Shown here in pieces: positions 53,385 through 62,175 of a DNA stretch of 64,000 nucleotides; the stretch's first letter is position 1, and each line of letters opens with the position of its first letter. Source of the DNA: Bacteroidales bacterium UBA4360 (lineage in GTDB: Bacteria; Bacteroidota; Bacteroidia; Bacteroidales; UBA932); assembly GCA_002393945.1 (NCBI GenBank), contig DGSO01000019.1, forward strand, positions 1-64,000, in the 5' to 3' direction. Both the position numbers and the translations under genes were made by a program. The notes under the pieces are model-generated. The model saw nothing but the letters and a program-made list of their open reading frames with translations, was not told the DNA's origin and made no database searches.

Positions 53385-54296
53385 ATGAGAAAGCGTGATT
53401 TCCGCCCGGTCATTATAGCAGCCTGCCTCACGGCAGTCATGCTTCTTGTGCCGGTACGGGACAAACGTCCTGAAAGGGAACTTCCCCCACAGGACACGCT
53501 CTACTGCATAGCCCCGTCTGAACTGCATATCGACCTTGTCCTGAAAGAGGCCGAAGACCTGGGCGTATTCATCGTTGCAGAAAAGGGAGAGGCGGTCCTG
53601 GATTCACTGCTTACCGGGAGAATTGACCTTGCCGTAGTGAGCGATACCATGCCCCTTCCTCATGGCGTCATAGCCTCGAGACCGTTCCTGCAGGAGACCG
53701 TATGGGTTCTCAGGGATACCGAAACCGAGGCTCTCCGGAAGATAAATGACTGGATGAGCGAGATATCGGCCACAAGTGCCTACAAGAACCTGGAAAAGGG
53801 AAAACTGGACAGGCTGATAGCGATAAGCAGGTACGATTCCGTAATCCAGAAGCACGCCAGGAACATCGGCTGGGACTGGCGCCTTATTGCCGCAGTCATA
53901 TACAACGAATCCAGATTCCACAACGAGGCCAACTCCGGCAAGGGCGCACAGGGCCTTATGCAGATACTCAGTTCCAAATACACGGCCGAAGAAATGAGCG
54001 ACCCCGACCGCAACCTCGAGATTGGAACCCAATACCTGAAAAAGCTGGACAGGATGCTGTCGAAAAAAATCAAGGACACCCACGAGCGGCTTAAATTCGT
54101 CCTGGCCTCCTATAATTTCGGCGAGGGGAAAATACAGCGCCTCATGGATCAGGCCAAGCAGCAAGGGCTGGATCCAGCCCGCTGGGATGATGTAAGCAGC
54201 CTTCTCCCGGAAGGCCACCATACCGTATCATACGTAGAAAAGGTTCTGGACACGTACAGGGATTACAGCCGCCTGTATCCGGCTAATCGGCCTTGA
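53385..54296 (+). CDS. MltF-like lytic transglycosylase, shortened
   Basis: The 303-residue protein has an N-terminal membrane anchor, a short region resembling a periplasmic binding domain (about 40-115), and an SLT domain whose catalytic Glu lies in AAVIYNESRFHNEA, with GAQGLMQI and LASYNFGEGK. E. coli MltF is about 518 residues, so the sensor module is cut down. It cleaves peptidoglycan glycan strands. It follows the porin gene after 2 bases and overlaps the convergent permease gene by 14. Confidence 0.85.
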   Translation: MRKRDFRPVIIAACLTAVMLLVPVRDKRPERELPPQDTLYCIAPSELHIDLVLKEAEDLGVFIVAEKGEAVLDSLLTGRIDLAVVSDTMPLPHGVIASRPFLQETVWVLRDTETEALRKINDWMSEISATSAYKNLEKGKLDRLIAISRYDSVIQKHARNIGWDWRLIAAVIYNESRFHNEANSGKGAQGLMQILSSKYTAEEMSDPDRNLEIGTQYLKKLDRMLSKKIKDTHERLKFVLASYNFGEGKIQRLMDQAKQQGLDPARWDDVSSLLPEGHHTVSYVEKVLDTYRDYSRLYPANRP

Positions 54297-55440
54297 CGGT
54301 CTTTGCAGGGTCGATTTTTGCCACCATCCTGGTCGGCAGCCACAGCATGAGGAGGATAGCGGCGTAGGCAACCGCATCGGCTGCAAGGACTGCCCAGACA
54401 TTCACATGCACCGGCACGTAACTTACGAAATAATTCTCCGGATCCAGGGGAAGAAGGTGAGTCGTACCCTGAACGAGGCAGAAAAGAAGCGCCAGCGCAT
54501 TGCCGATGACAAGGCCCTTCAGCACGGCCGCCGCCCCTGCCCTCACGAACACTTTGCCGATGGAAGCATCCGTCATGCCCAGAGTCTTCAGGGTGCCGAT
54601 TGCCGACACATTCTTGAGCAGCATTATCAGCAGCCCGGAAATCATATTGAACCCTGCGACGATTGTCATGAGAATGAGTATCACCGCCACGTTGAAATCC
54701 AGAAGGTTCAGCCAGTCAAAAATCTGGGGATAATCCCTTGCCGATGAGCTCACGTACAGGCTTTCATCCCTGAGCAAGAAACCTATCCTGCCGGCGATCT
54801 CGTCTTCAATTCGGGCGGAACGGAAGTTCTCCTCCAGACGGACGTTAAGACAAGAGACCTGATCGTCGGACCAGCCGCACAGGCGCTGCATGTCCGACAT
54901 ATCGGCATAAACGAGGAGATTGTCGTCCGTTTCTATGATGTCCCGGTGTACGGCGGCGACGGTGAATTTCCTCACCCGCACTTTTTCGCCGATGAAATAT
55001 ACCGTAAGGGGGTCGCCGATGCCGACGCCGGTAATCTCCTGGAGGCGGTGAGGGATGGAAACGGCAAGCTGGGGCCTTTCGCCTTGGATTGACGGTCCGC
55101 CGGGTATGCCCTTGACAACCACGCCGTGGACTGTCTCTCCGCACTTCACGATACCAGGGCGCTGTACCGATGGAGTCAACTCCCTTACACCCGGGATGGA
55201 GAGGATGTCATCTGCCTGCGCCAGATTTGCCGGCATGGGGACAGGGTCTGCATCGGCACCTGTAAAAGGGACGATGCGGATGTCGCCGGAAAGGGCCGCC
55301 ACTCCCTCCCGCACTTCATGGCGGAAACCGGAAGAGACGGCCACGGCGACTATTATCACAAAGAAACTGACGGCAACTGCCGTTGCCGCCACGTTTCCCT
55401 GGAATTTCAGTTTACCTGATATGAAGCGTTCCGCTACCAA
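54283..55440 (-). CDS. LolC/LolE-type ABC permease
   Basis: The 385-residue protein has an N-terminal helix (VAVSFFVIIVAVAVSSGF), a large periplasmic domain, and three C-terminal FtsX-type helices (about 253-275, 300-330, 345-370). It is probably part of a lipoprotein-release ABC transporter; the ATPase is not adjacent. The only start in reach is TTG at 55440, overlapping the M13 peptidase stop by 7 bases, so initiation probably depends on re-initiating ribosomes. Confidence 0.82.
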   Translation of the reverse strand: MVAERFISGKLKFQGNVAATAVAVSFFVIIVAVAVSSGFRHEVREGVAALSGDIRIVPFTGADADPVPMPANLAQADDILSIPGVRELTPSVQRPGIVKCGETVHGVVVKGIPGGPSIQGERPQLAVSIPHRLQEITGVGIGDPLTVYFIGEKVRVRKFTVAAVHRDIIETDDNLLVYADMSDMQRLCGWSDDQVSCLNVRLEENFRSARIEDEIAGRIGFLLRDESLYVSSSARDYPQIFDWLNLLDFNVAVILILMTIVAGFNMISGLLIMLLKNVSAIGTLKTLGMTDASIGKVFVRAGAAAVLKGLVIGNALALLFCLVQGTTHLLPLDPENYFVSYVPVHVNVWAVLAADAVAYAAILLMLWLPTRMVAKIDPAKTVKAD

Positions 55441-57443
55441 ATGTGGACGCGCTCCTCTTCAGGACGGAACATTGCGTCACCTTCCTTGATGTCGAAAGCA
55501 TCGAAGAAGGTCTGGAAGTTCCTCACGGACACATTGACCCTGTTCTCTGCAAGTGAGTGTGGATCCATGTTGGTGAGGCGGGCCTTCTCCTGGTCAGTGA
55601 TATTCTGGGCCCAGATGGCACCGTAGGACAGGTAGAAGCGCTGTGCGGGAGTAAAGCCGTCGATTTTCTTCTGAGGCTTGCCGGCAAGGGCGTTCTCCAT
55701 TGCGGTGTAGGCTATGGAAAGGCCGCCGTGGTCGCCGATGTTCTCGCCAAGGGTATAACGACCGTTGGCGTGTACTCCGGGAAGGATTTCCACCTCGTCG
55801 AACTGGGCTGCGAGCTTGTCTCCAAGGGCATTGAACTTGGCCTTGTCAGTGGGAGTCCACCAGTTCACCATATTGCCTGCCGCATCGAACATGGAGCCCT
55901 GGTCATCGAAACCGTGGGACATCTCATGGCCGATGACAACGCCGATTCCGCCATAGTTCACGGGATCATCGGCATCCGGGTCGAAGAAAGGTTTCTGCAG
56001 GATGGCTGCAGGGAAGCAGATCTCGTTGGTGGTGGGGTTGTAATAGGCATTCACCGTCTGGGGAGTCATGCCCCATTCGGTCTTGTCAGTGGGCTTTCCG
56101 AGCTTCTGGAGATTGTCCTGCACATACCAGGCGCTGGCATTGCGGAGATTCTCGTAATAGGTGTTTTCCGGATTGATTTCAAGGGTGCTGTAGTCTTTCC
56201 ACTTGTCCGGATATCCGATTTTCACGGTGAAGGCGGCAAGTTTCTCGTGTGCGCGGGCCTTGGTGGTATCGCTCATCCATTCGAGGGAGTCGATATGCTG
56301 ACCAAGGGCGGTACGGAGGTTCTCCACGAGGGTTACCATCTTCTGCTTGGAGCTTTCGGGGAAATAGCGGTTTACATACATTTCACCCACGGCTTCACCA
56401 AGGAGGCCGTTAGGGACCTGCATGGCTCTCTTCCAACGGGGACGCTGTTCCTGGGCGCCGGCCATCTGATGGGAGAAGAACTCCCAGGATGCCGTGTAGA
56501 AGTCGTCGGAAAGGGCGCCGGCCTGGCTGCTCACGAACTGGCAAAGAAGATATGCCTTGTGGGATTCAAAGAGTTTCTCGTTTCCAAGCATCTTGGAAAG
56601 GGCGTCAAAGTAAGAGGGCTGCTGGACGATGACCTTGTCCTGAGGCTGAATGCCTGCGGCTGCACACACTTTGCCAAAGCGGAGACCGGGCCAGCGGGCG
56701 TCGATTTCCTGGCTGGACATAGGATTGTAGATAGCCTGCATATTGCGGTTCTGCTCGCGGCTCCAGGCTGCCTGGGCGAGAGAAGTCTCAACCGCGATAT
56801 CCTTGGCTGCTATTTCCTTGGCGTTTTCAATTCCGGCAAGTTCAAGAACCTTGACAAGGTAGTTGACATAGCCTTCCTTGAGCTCCTTGTTTTCCTCTTT
56901 CAGATAATAGTCACGGTCTCCCATACCAAGGCCGCCCTGGCCAAGGTAAAGTACCTGGACGTCGCTGTTGGTGAGGTCTGCCTCTACACCGGAGCCGAAG
57001 AAGCCGCCTTCGCCGTAAAGGTTCATCTTTCCAAGAAGGGTTGCCAGTTCATCATGGTTTTTAAGGGCCTGAATCTCGGCGATGTAGGGCTGGATAGGCT
57101 CTGCGCCAAGGTTGTTGCGTGTAGTAGAGTCAAGGGCCATCTTGTAGAGGTCCGATATCTTCTGCTCCACGGTGCCTTTTTCGGCTTTCATGGTGGTCAT
57201 GCTCTCAAAAAGGGCATTCAGATTCTCCTGGGTACGTTCGGCGATGGCATCGAAGCTGCCGTAACGGGAGAACTCGGGTTTCAGGGGATTCTTTGCCTGC
57301 CAGCCGCCGGTTGCGTACTGATAAAAATCTTCCTTGGGACTCACGGAAGTGTCCAGATCCGTAATGTCAAGTGCCGGTGCGCCTTTAGGTGCACATGCTG
57401 CAAAAGTAAGCAGGGACATAATTGCAATTGCGATTTTTTTCAT
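55434..57443 (-). CDS. M13-family metallopeptidase (PepO/neprilysin-like) lipoprotein
   Basis: The 669-residue protein has a lipobox (LLTFAAC, Cys17) and ends with the zinc motif VIGHEMSHGFDDQG plus the downstream ENIGDHGGLSIAY glutamate region. M13 enzymes cut small peptides; in Bacteroidota they are usually envelope lipoproteins. Length is normal. A long open frame on the opposite strand is a coding shadow. Confidence 0.93.
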   Translation of the reverse strand: MKKIAIAIMSLLTFAACAPKGAPALDITDLDTSVSPKEDFYQYATGGWQAKNPLKPEFSRYGSFDAIAERTQENLNALFESMTTMKAEKGTVEQKISDLYKMALDSTTRNNLGAEPIQPYIAEIQALKNHDELATLLGKMNLYGEGGFFGSGVEADLTNSDVQVLYLGQGGLGMGDRDYYLKEENKELKEGYVNYLVKVLELAGIENAKEIAAKDIAVETSLAQAAWSREQNRNMQAIYNPMSSQEIDARWPGLRFGKVCAAAGIQPQDKVIVQQPSYFDALSKMLGNEKLFESHKAYLLCQFVSSQAGALSDDFYTASWEFFSHQMAGAQEQRPRWKRAMQVPNGLLGEAVGEMYVNRYFPESSKQKMVTLVENLRTALGQHIDSLEWMSDTTKARAHEKLAAFTVKIGYPDKWKDYSTLEINPENTYYENLRNASAWYVQDNLQKLGKPTDKTEWGMTPQTVNAYYNPTTNEICFPAAILQKPFFDPDADDPVNYGGIGVVIGHEMSHGFDDQGSMFDAAGNMVNWWTPTDKAKFNALGDKLAAQFDEVEILPGVHANGRYTLGENIGDHGGLSIAYTAMENALAGKPQKKIDGFTPAQRFYLSYGAIWAQNITDQEKARLTNMDPHSLAENRVNVSVRNFQTFFDAFDIKEGDAMFRPEEERVHIW

Positions 57444-57468
57444 AATGACATTGTTCTCATATGATTTG

Positions 57469-57476
57469 CAAATTTA
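57469..57476 (-). promoter_or_regulatory. -7 box TAAATTTG of the M13 peptidase operon
   Basis: An exact minus-strand match 25 bases before the ATG. A near match (GATATTTG) on the plus strand about 24 bases before 57517 may serve the transporter. Confidence 0.6.
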
Positions 57477-57516
57477 CATAATACTTCGGATATTTGCAGT
57501 CCTTTTCCCCGGGAAA

Positions 57517-58464
57517 ATGCAAGATATAAAGAAGTTAATAAAGGATTGGATGCTGCCCGGCGCACTGGTGCTGGGTATCAGTTCATACCTTGTCTACCAT
57601 TTCACTCCTGCGCTGAGGCCCATCGGACCTGTATGCCACGACATTGCGGCTTACGGACAGAGATGGCTTATCGGCGTCCTGCTGTTTTTCCAGTTCGTAA
57701 AAGTGTCCCCGCACGACCTTAAACCCGTAAGATGGCATATGTGGGCCTTGCTGCTGCAGGTGATAGGTTTTACGGCATGCGCCGTGGGTGTAGCCCTGTC
57801 GCATACTCCCGAAATAAGGATTCCCCTGGAATGTGCAATGATTTGCCTTATATGTCCTACGGCATCGGCATCGGGCGTCATCACAGACCGCCTTGGCGGA
57901 AGCATTGCAGAGAACGTATCCTACCTCGTTATCACAAACATTGCAGCCACACTGCTGATTCCGCTGGTGATTCCGCTGGTGTCCCCTTCGGCAGAGATGG
58001 GATTCTGGACCTATGTCTGGCACCTCGCATCGAGGATTTTCCCTCTGCTGCTGCTCCCCTGCCTTCTTGCCTGGACAGTTCGCTATACCACAAAAAAACT
58101 GCAGCACGCGCTGATGCGCTGGGCCCCCAACTCATTCTACGTCTGGGGAGTGAGCCTCACTCTGGCAATGATTCTTGCAACCAGGGCGCTGGTACTTAGC
58201 AGGCTCAGCGCACTCACAATCGTTCTGGTAGTGATCGTTTCGATGGCAGCCTGCTTTATCCAGTTCTACGTTGGACGGCGCCTGTGCAGGAAAGATCCCG
58301 TGACGCCCGGACAGGCCCTTGGCCAGAAGAATACCGGTCTCATGATATGGCTCGGGTACTCATACCTCACCCCGGTCACTTCCGTCGCCGGCGGTCTCTA
58401 TGCCATCTGGCAGAATATCTTCAACAGCTGGGAACTCTGGAAGAAGGAGCACAAAAACGCTTAG
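57517..58464 (+). CDS. BASS-type (bile acid:sodium symporter-like) transporter
   Basis: The 315-residue protein has about nine or ten helices, with a central motif PTASASGVITDRLGGSIAEN and later GQKNTGLMIWLGYSYLTP, matching the crossover helices of BASS-fold carriers. The substrate may be an organic anion; not assignable. The frame extends to 57334, but ATG 57517 gives a soluble start followed by the first helix. Downstream lies a REP-like repeat. Confidence 0.8.
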   Translation: MQDIKKLIKDWMLPGALVLGISSYLVYHFTPALRPIGPVCHDIAAYGQRWLIGVLLFFQFVKVSPHDLKPVRWHMWALLLQVIGFTACAVGVALSHTPEIRIPLECAMICLICPTASASGVITDRLGGSIAENVSYLVITNIAATLLIPLVIPLVSPSAEMGFWTYVWHLASRIFPLLLLPCLLAWTVRYTTKKLQHALMRWAPNSFYVWGVSLTLAMILATRALVLSRLSALTIVLVVIVSMAACFIQFYVGRRLCRKDPVTPGQALGQKNTGLMIWLGYSYLTPVTSVAGGLYAIWQNIFNSWELWKKEHKNA

Positions 58465-58484
58465 CGGCGCTCCTTCCTCATTCT

Positions 58485-58620
58485 TTGGCGAAGGTCTGCA
58501 TAGTTTTTGGCGAAGGTCTGTTATTTGGTGACAGTCCTTCGCCATTAGTATTGCCATAGAGGCGTCTGAGAGGCCAATTGCATGGCTAAGGTCTGCGGCA
58601 AAAAAACAGACCTTCGCCAA
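58485..58620. repeat. REP/BIME-like double-hairpin element, copy 1
   Basis: The core is 114 bp (58507-58620): arm TTGGCGAAGGTCTG, 11-base loop, arm CAGTCCTTCGCCA, 38-base spacer, arm TGGCTAAGGTCTG, 11-base loop, arm CAGACCTTCGCCAA. A further forward arm lies at 58485-58498. Each pair forms a hairpin with one mismatch. It abuts the stop codon of the RAYT-like gene and separates it from a convergent transporter gene, so it may also end transcription. Copy 2 at 62910 matches 100 of 114 core positions without gaps. Confidence 0.85.
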
Positions 58621-59526
58621 TTATCGGTCAAGCGCAGCTTTTACTTTCTCACGCTCCAGACCAAAGACACGGGCAAGCTGAGGAATGCTGGTTTTACGGT
58701 TTCTGAATACGAATGAGAGAAGGCGGTACTTTTTGTCCAGCGGAAGACAAGTCACTTCTTCAGAGAACCAGTGTCTTGACGTGTCATTCACATAATTGAA
58801 AAGTTCGTTGTCGGTCATCCTTCTTCTGGGGCCGTCAACCAATTCTTCCCTGACCGCGGCAGGATTAAGCGAGCCGATGGTTTTCAGAAAGAATGCCTGA
58901 TCATTGTTGAAGACTTGTTCAAGATACTCTGTGTCACAAAAGCTACCGGGTATCAGGTCACCGTTTTTGTCAAGTAGCCATGGTACGTCTTTCAAGGAGT
59001 CTGCGGTATGCATTATCTTTTCCTTGGCTCTTCTGGTCAGGAACTTTACGGGCGTTCCGGTTTCGCGTTCTTTGGAAAACATGGCACGGAAGCCTGTCCA
59101 TTTGTATTCCGTTACGGAGGCTCCGTTGTCAAGTGCATTCCTTGGAATATATGCAAGGGAATTCCTGAGGTGCCAGTCACTTCCAATCAACATGGCCTGG
59201 CTGTCATTTCTTCTAAGTATGGCTGCCAAACCATACTTCCGGCTATACCATTGGGAATACATTTTCTTGATGTCTTCCGAATATGCATCAGCCTCTTTCT
59301 GTGTCCGTGAGAGTATAGCCACATGAGAATGATTAGAGACCACAGCATATATGACAACGATGACGTTTTTACGTTTTGCGCATATGGCTATGTATTTCAC
59401 CATGACACCATAATCCTCTTCGTCCTTGTAGAGCACTGCTTTTTCAAGTCCTTCGATACTCACATGAAAAGGATATACCGCCCCTGTACTGCCGTCAGGC
59501 AGAACTTTCCTTACTACTCTTTTCAT
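58621..59526 (-). CDS. Y1 transposase, RAYT-like (REP-associated tyrosine transposase)
   Basis: The 301-residue protein has a Y1/HUH nuclease domain: VVSNHSHVAIL supplies the two metal-binding His (66 and 68), and KKMYSQWYSRKYG the likely catalytic Tyr (Tyr90). A segment LAYIPRNALDNG with YKWTGFRAMF is typical of RAYTs. The C-terminus has a helix-turn-helix-like SIPQLARVFGLEREKV. The frame extends into dprA, but ATG 59526 lies one base after the dprA stop; ATG 59538 is an alternative. The double hairpin next to its end is the expected substrate. No terminal repeats of a normal insertion sequence are seen. Confidence 0.86.
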   Translation of the reverse strand: MKRVVRKVLPDGSTGAVYPFHVSIEGLEKAVLYKDEEDYGVMVKYIAICAKRKNVIVVIYAVVSNHSHVAILSRTQKEADAYSEDIKKMYSQWYSRKYGLAAILRRNDSQAMLIGSDWHLRNSLAYIPRNALDNGASVTEYKWTGFRAMFSKERETGTPVKFLTRRAKEKIMHTADSLKDVPWLLDKNGDLIPGSFCDTEYLEQVFNNDQAFFLKTIGSLNPAAVREELVDGPRRRMTDNELFNYVNDTSRHWFSEEVTCLPLDKKYRLLSFVFRNRKTSIPQLARVFGLEREKVKAALDR

Positions 59527-59527
59527 A

Positions 59528-60661
59528 TTACCGGTCATTGACAGTGCAACGCTGAAGAAGGTCCGTGGTAACAAAACCATCAACTTCCAGCATTCCAACA
59601 GTTTCCAATACGTTAACATAGGGAACTTTTGCCGCTGCCGCAAGTTCTTCATAACCGATGCCCGGACTGTCAAATACAGCCATGCCGACAGCAACCTGAA
59701 CAGAGGCCGTCCCGTATTTGCGCGAAAGCCTTGTGTAGAATGCTGACCGGCGATCTCCGGAATTGGCACTTCGCGGCTTAAGTCCCAAAGCCTCAACCAG
59801 TTCCTCCGGAGATGTGACTATCTCTGCCATATGTGAGCCGATGAGGGAATTGCATCCCTTGGACCGCTCATCGTCCAGTCTCCCTGGCAAGGCAAACACA
59901 TCCCTGTTGTAATCCACGGCATACTTTGCCGTCATAAGGCTTCCGCCCTTCTTCTTGGACTCGATCACTACAGTGGCCGATGACAGCGCGGCAATGATCC
60001 TGTTCCTCCTCACGAAATTAAGGGCCACGGGAGCCGTGCCGATAGGATAATCCGTGACCAGCCCGCATCCGGGAGTCCTGACTATCTGCGATGCAAGCTC
60101 CATGTGCTGCCACGGATATATCGTCTCTATGCCCGTTGCCATCACTCCTATTGTCGTGAGTCCAGCCTCCAAGGCCGTTCTATGGGCTATTCCGTCTGCT
60201 CCGTATGCAAGACCGCTCACAATGCAAGGCTGGACCGAGGCATCGGCAAGAGCCTTCACTATCCTCCTGCACCATAATGAGCCGTAAGGGCTGATGTCTC
60301 GCGTGCCGACTATGGCGACAGCCGGCCTGAGCGAGAAGATTTCGGCAGGGGAAGTACTGCCGTTAAGGTAGATTCCAAGGGGCGGGTCGTCGATGTCGGC
60401 AAGGACGGCAGGATAGTCATCGTCGCCATAAGGGATGAATTTGAATCCTCGTTCACGGACCCTCTCCAGTTCCTTTTCCCCCCATTTCAGTGAGTCTTCA
60501 TTCAGGCGGTCTGTAAGTTCGGGATGGCTGCATTCCGGCGGATTGCCGTTAAACAAAGCTTCTGCCCCTCCGGCCTCTTCCATAAGTTTGAATGCAATTG
60601 AAGGATGGTATCCGAAAATGTTGTTCAGCGCGCAAAGCGCTATACAGGTCTCTCTCTCCAT
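59528..60661 (-). CDS. dprA: DNA-processing protein DprA
   Basis: The 377-residue protein has an N-terminal helical part, a Rossmann domain with VAIVGTRDISPYG, VSGLAYGADGIAHRTAL, VMATGIETIYP and ESKKKGGSLMTAKYA, and a C-terminal winged-helix-like region. DprA loads RecA onto incoming single-stranded DNA during transformation. The gene is intact. The RAYT-like gene follows with one base between, an unusual pairing. Confidence 0.94.
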   Translation of the reverse strand: MERETCIALCALNNIFGYHPSIAFKLMEEAGGAEALFNGNPPECSHPELTDRLNEDSLKWGEKELERVRERGFKFIPYGDDDYPAVLADIDDPPLGIYLNGSTSPAEIFSLRPAVAIVGTRDISPYGSLWCRRIVKALADASVQPCIVSGLAYGADGIAHRTALEAGLTTIGVMATGIETIYPWQHMELASQIVRTPGCGLVTDYPIGTAPVALNFVRRNRIIAALSSATVVIESKKKGGSLMTAKYAVDYNRDVFALPGRLDDERSKGCNSLIGSHMAEIVTSPEELVEALGLKPRSANSGDRRSAFYTRLSRKYGTASVQVAVGMAVFDSPGIGYEELAAAAKVPYVNVLETVGMLEVDGFVTTDLLQRCTVNDR

Positions 60662-60675
60662 GGCTTTTTTGAATG

Positions 60676-60683
60676 CAAAATTA
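60676..60683 (-). promoter_or_regulatory. -7 box TAATTTTG of dprA
   Basis: An exact minus-strand match, 14 bases before the ATG. Confidence 0.55.
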
Positions 60684-60784
60684 TCAAACGGAAATTCCCT
60701 GGCAACAAGCTTCAGAAAAAATGTGCGGTTTCAGAATGTTTTTTGACTGTTTTTTACGATTGCCCCTATATGCGGAAAAATTCG

Positions 60785-60792
60785 TAACTTTG
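60785..60792 (+). promoter_or_regulatory. -7 box TAACTTTG of the M20 peptidase gene
   Basis: An exact match with a 20-base leader ending CAAGGT just before the ATG at 60813. Confidence 0.6.
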
Positions 60793-60812
60793 AAACCAAG
60801 CATTATCAAGGT

Positions 60813-62174
60813 ATGAAACGATACATAGAAGAAAACAGGGAAAGGTTTTTCGAGGAGCTCTACTCTCTCCTCAGGATTCCGTCAATTAGTGCAAAGCCAG
60901 AACACAAGCAGGATATGTACCGCTGCGCGCAGCGGCTTACGGAGCTCCTGAAAGAAGCCGGGGCAGACAGTGCCGATGTCTATGAGACCGCCGGCAATCC
61001 GGTCGTTTTCGGATGCAAGGACATTGGCGCAGAAAAGACCATATTGGTCTACGGGCACTATGACGTACAGCCGCCGGAACCGCTGGAAAAATGGCGCACA
61101 GACCCCTTTGAACCCGTTTTGGCAAAGGACCCGGCAACCGGCGAAGACGCCATCTACGCCCGCGGGGCCAATGACGACAAAGGCCAGCTCTTCATGCATC
61201 TGAAAGCCTTCGAGAGGGAGGTTCGCCTGGGCCTTCTCCATCATAACGTGAAGTTCATATTCGAGGGAGAGGAAGAAATCGGCAGTCCGTCCCTTCCGGC
61301 ATGGGTAGAGGCCCACAAGGACATGCTGAGGGCCGATGTGATCCTGGTATCGGACACGACCATGATATCGGACAAAGTCCCTTCGATAAACTGCGGAATG
61401 CGCGGCCTGGCATATTTCGAGATCAAGGTTACGGGCCCCAACAAGGACCTTCATTCCGGCCACTACGGCGGCGCCGTTGCCAACCCCATCAACGTTCTGT
61501 GCGAAATGATAGCCTCTCTGCATGATGCCCACGGCCGTGTCAACGTGCCCGGATTCTATGACAAAGTGGTGGAACTGTCGGCAGAAGACAGGGCTCTCCT
61601 TTCCAAGGCTCCTTTCGACATGAAGGAGTACAAGGAGTTCCTGGACATCGACGATGTCCGTGGCGAAGAGGGCTATACCACGATGGAGCGCACAGGAATC
61701 CGCCCTTGCCTGGATGTCTGCGGCATCTGGGGCGGCTATACCGGCACCGGCGCAAAGACAGTCCTTCCATCCACCGCCCATGCCAAGATTTCGATGAGGC
61801 TGGTCCCCAACCAGCGCTCGGAGGAGATCTCCGTACTCTTTGCCGATTACTTCAAGTCCATAGCCCCCAAGTGCGTAAAGGTGGAAGTCACCCCCTGCGA
61901 GGGCGGCAACGGCTTCCTCATCCCCATCAGCTCACATGCCTACAAGTGCGCATCCAGGGCCATGGCTGAGGTTTACGGCATTGAACCCGTTCCCTCCCGC
62001 GGCGGCGGTTCCATAGCCATCCTTGCCGACATGCAGACCATCCTTGGTGCCGATCCTCTCCTCATGGGATTCGGACTCGAGCGGGACACGATCCATTCTC
62101 CCAACGAGAGCTATCTCCTTCGCCAGCTTTTTGCCGGCATGGAATCTCTTTCGCTGTTTTATAAGTACTATTGA
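60813..62174 (+). CDS. M20-family dipeptidase
   Basis: The 453-residue metallopeptidase has VYGHYDVQPPEPLEKW, ARGANDDKGQLFMHLKA and FEGEEEIGSPSLPAW, the metal-binding blocks of the M20 family with the dimerisation domain between. It probably hydrolyses dipeptides or related amides in the cytoplasm. No signal peptide. The phosphatase gene starts 1 base after its stop. Confidence 0.92.
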   Translation: MKRYIEENRERFFEELYSLLRIPSISAKPEHKQDMYRCAQRLTELLKEAGADSADVYETAGNPVVFGCKDIGAEKTILVYGHYDVQPPEPLEKWRTDPFEPVLAKDPATGEDAIYARGANDDKGQLFMHLKAFEREVRLGLLHHNVKFIFEGEEEIGSPSLPAWVEAHKDMLRADVILVSDTTMISDKVPSINCGMRGLAYFEIKVTGPNKDLHSGHYGGAVANPINVLCEMIASLHDAHGRVNVPGFYDKVVELSAEDRALLSKAPFDMKEYKEFLDIDDVRGEEGYTTMERTGIRPCLDVCGIWGGYTGTGAKTVLPSTAHAKISMRLVPNQRSEEISVLFADYFKSIAPKCVKVEVTPCEGGNGFLIPISSHAYKCASRAMAEVYGIEPVPSRGGGSIAILADMQTILGADPLLMGFGLERDTIHSPNESYLLRQLFAGMESLSLFYKYY

Positions 62175-62175
62175 T

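Noticed and set aside
55557..57464. 635-codon open frame on the plus strand
   Set aside because: It lies wholly antisense to the M13 peptidase gene, which has a lipobox, zinc motif and promoter. The frame has no recognisable domain and is a GC-driven shadow.
58360..58620. Small proteins beginning MAKVCF in both double-hairpin repeats
   Set aside because: The matching frames at 58360-58620 and 62808-63023 resemble each other only because the DNA repeats do; no promoter box or start context, and they run into neighbouring genes.
58621..59796. 391-codon version of the RAYT-like protein
   Set aside because: The first 90 codons overlap dprA in another frame and show no family features; starts at 59526 or 59538 fit better.
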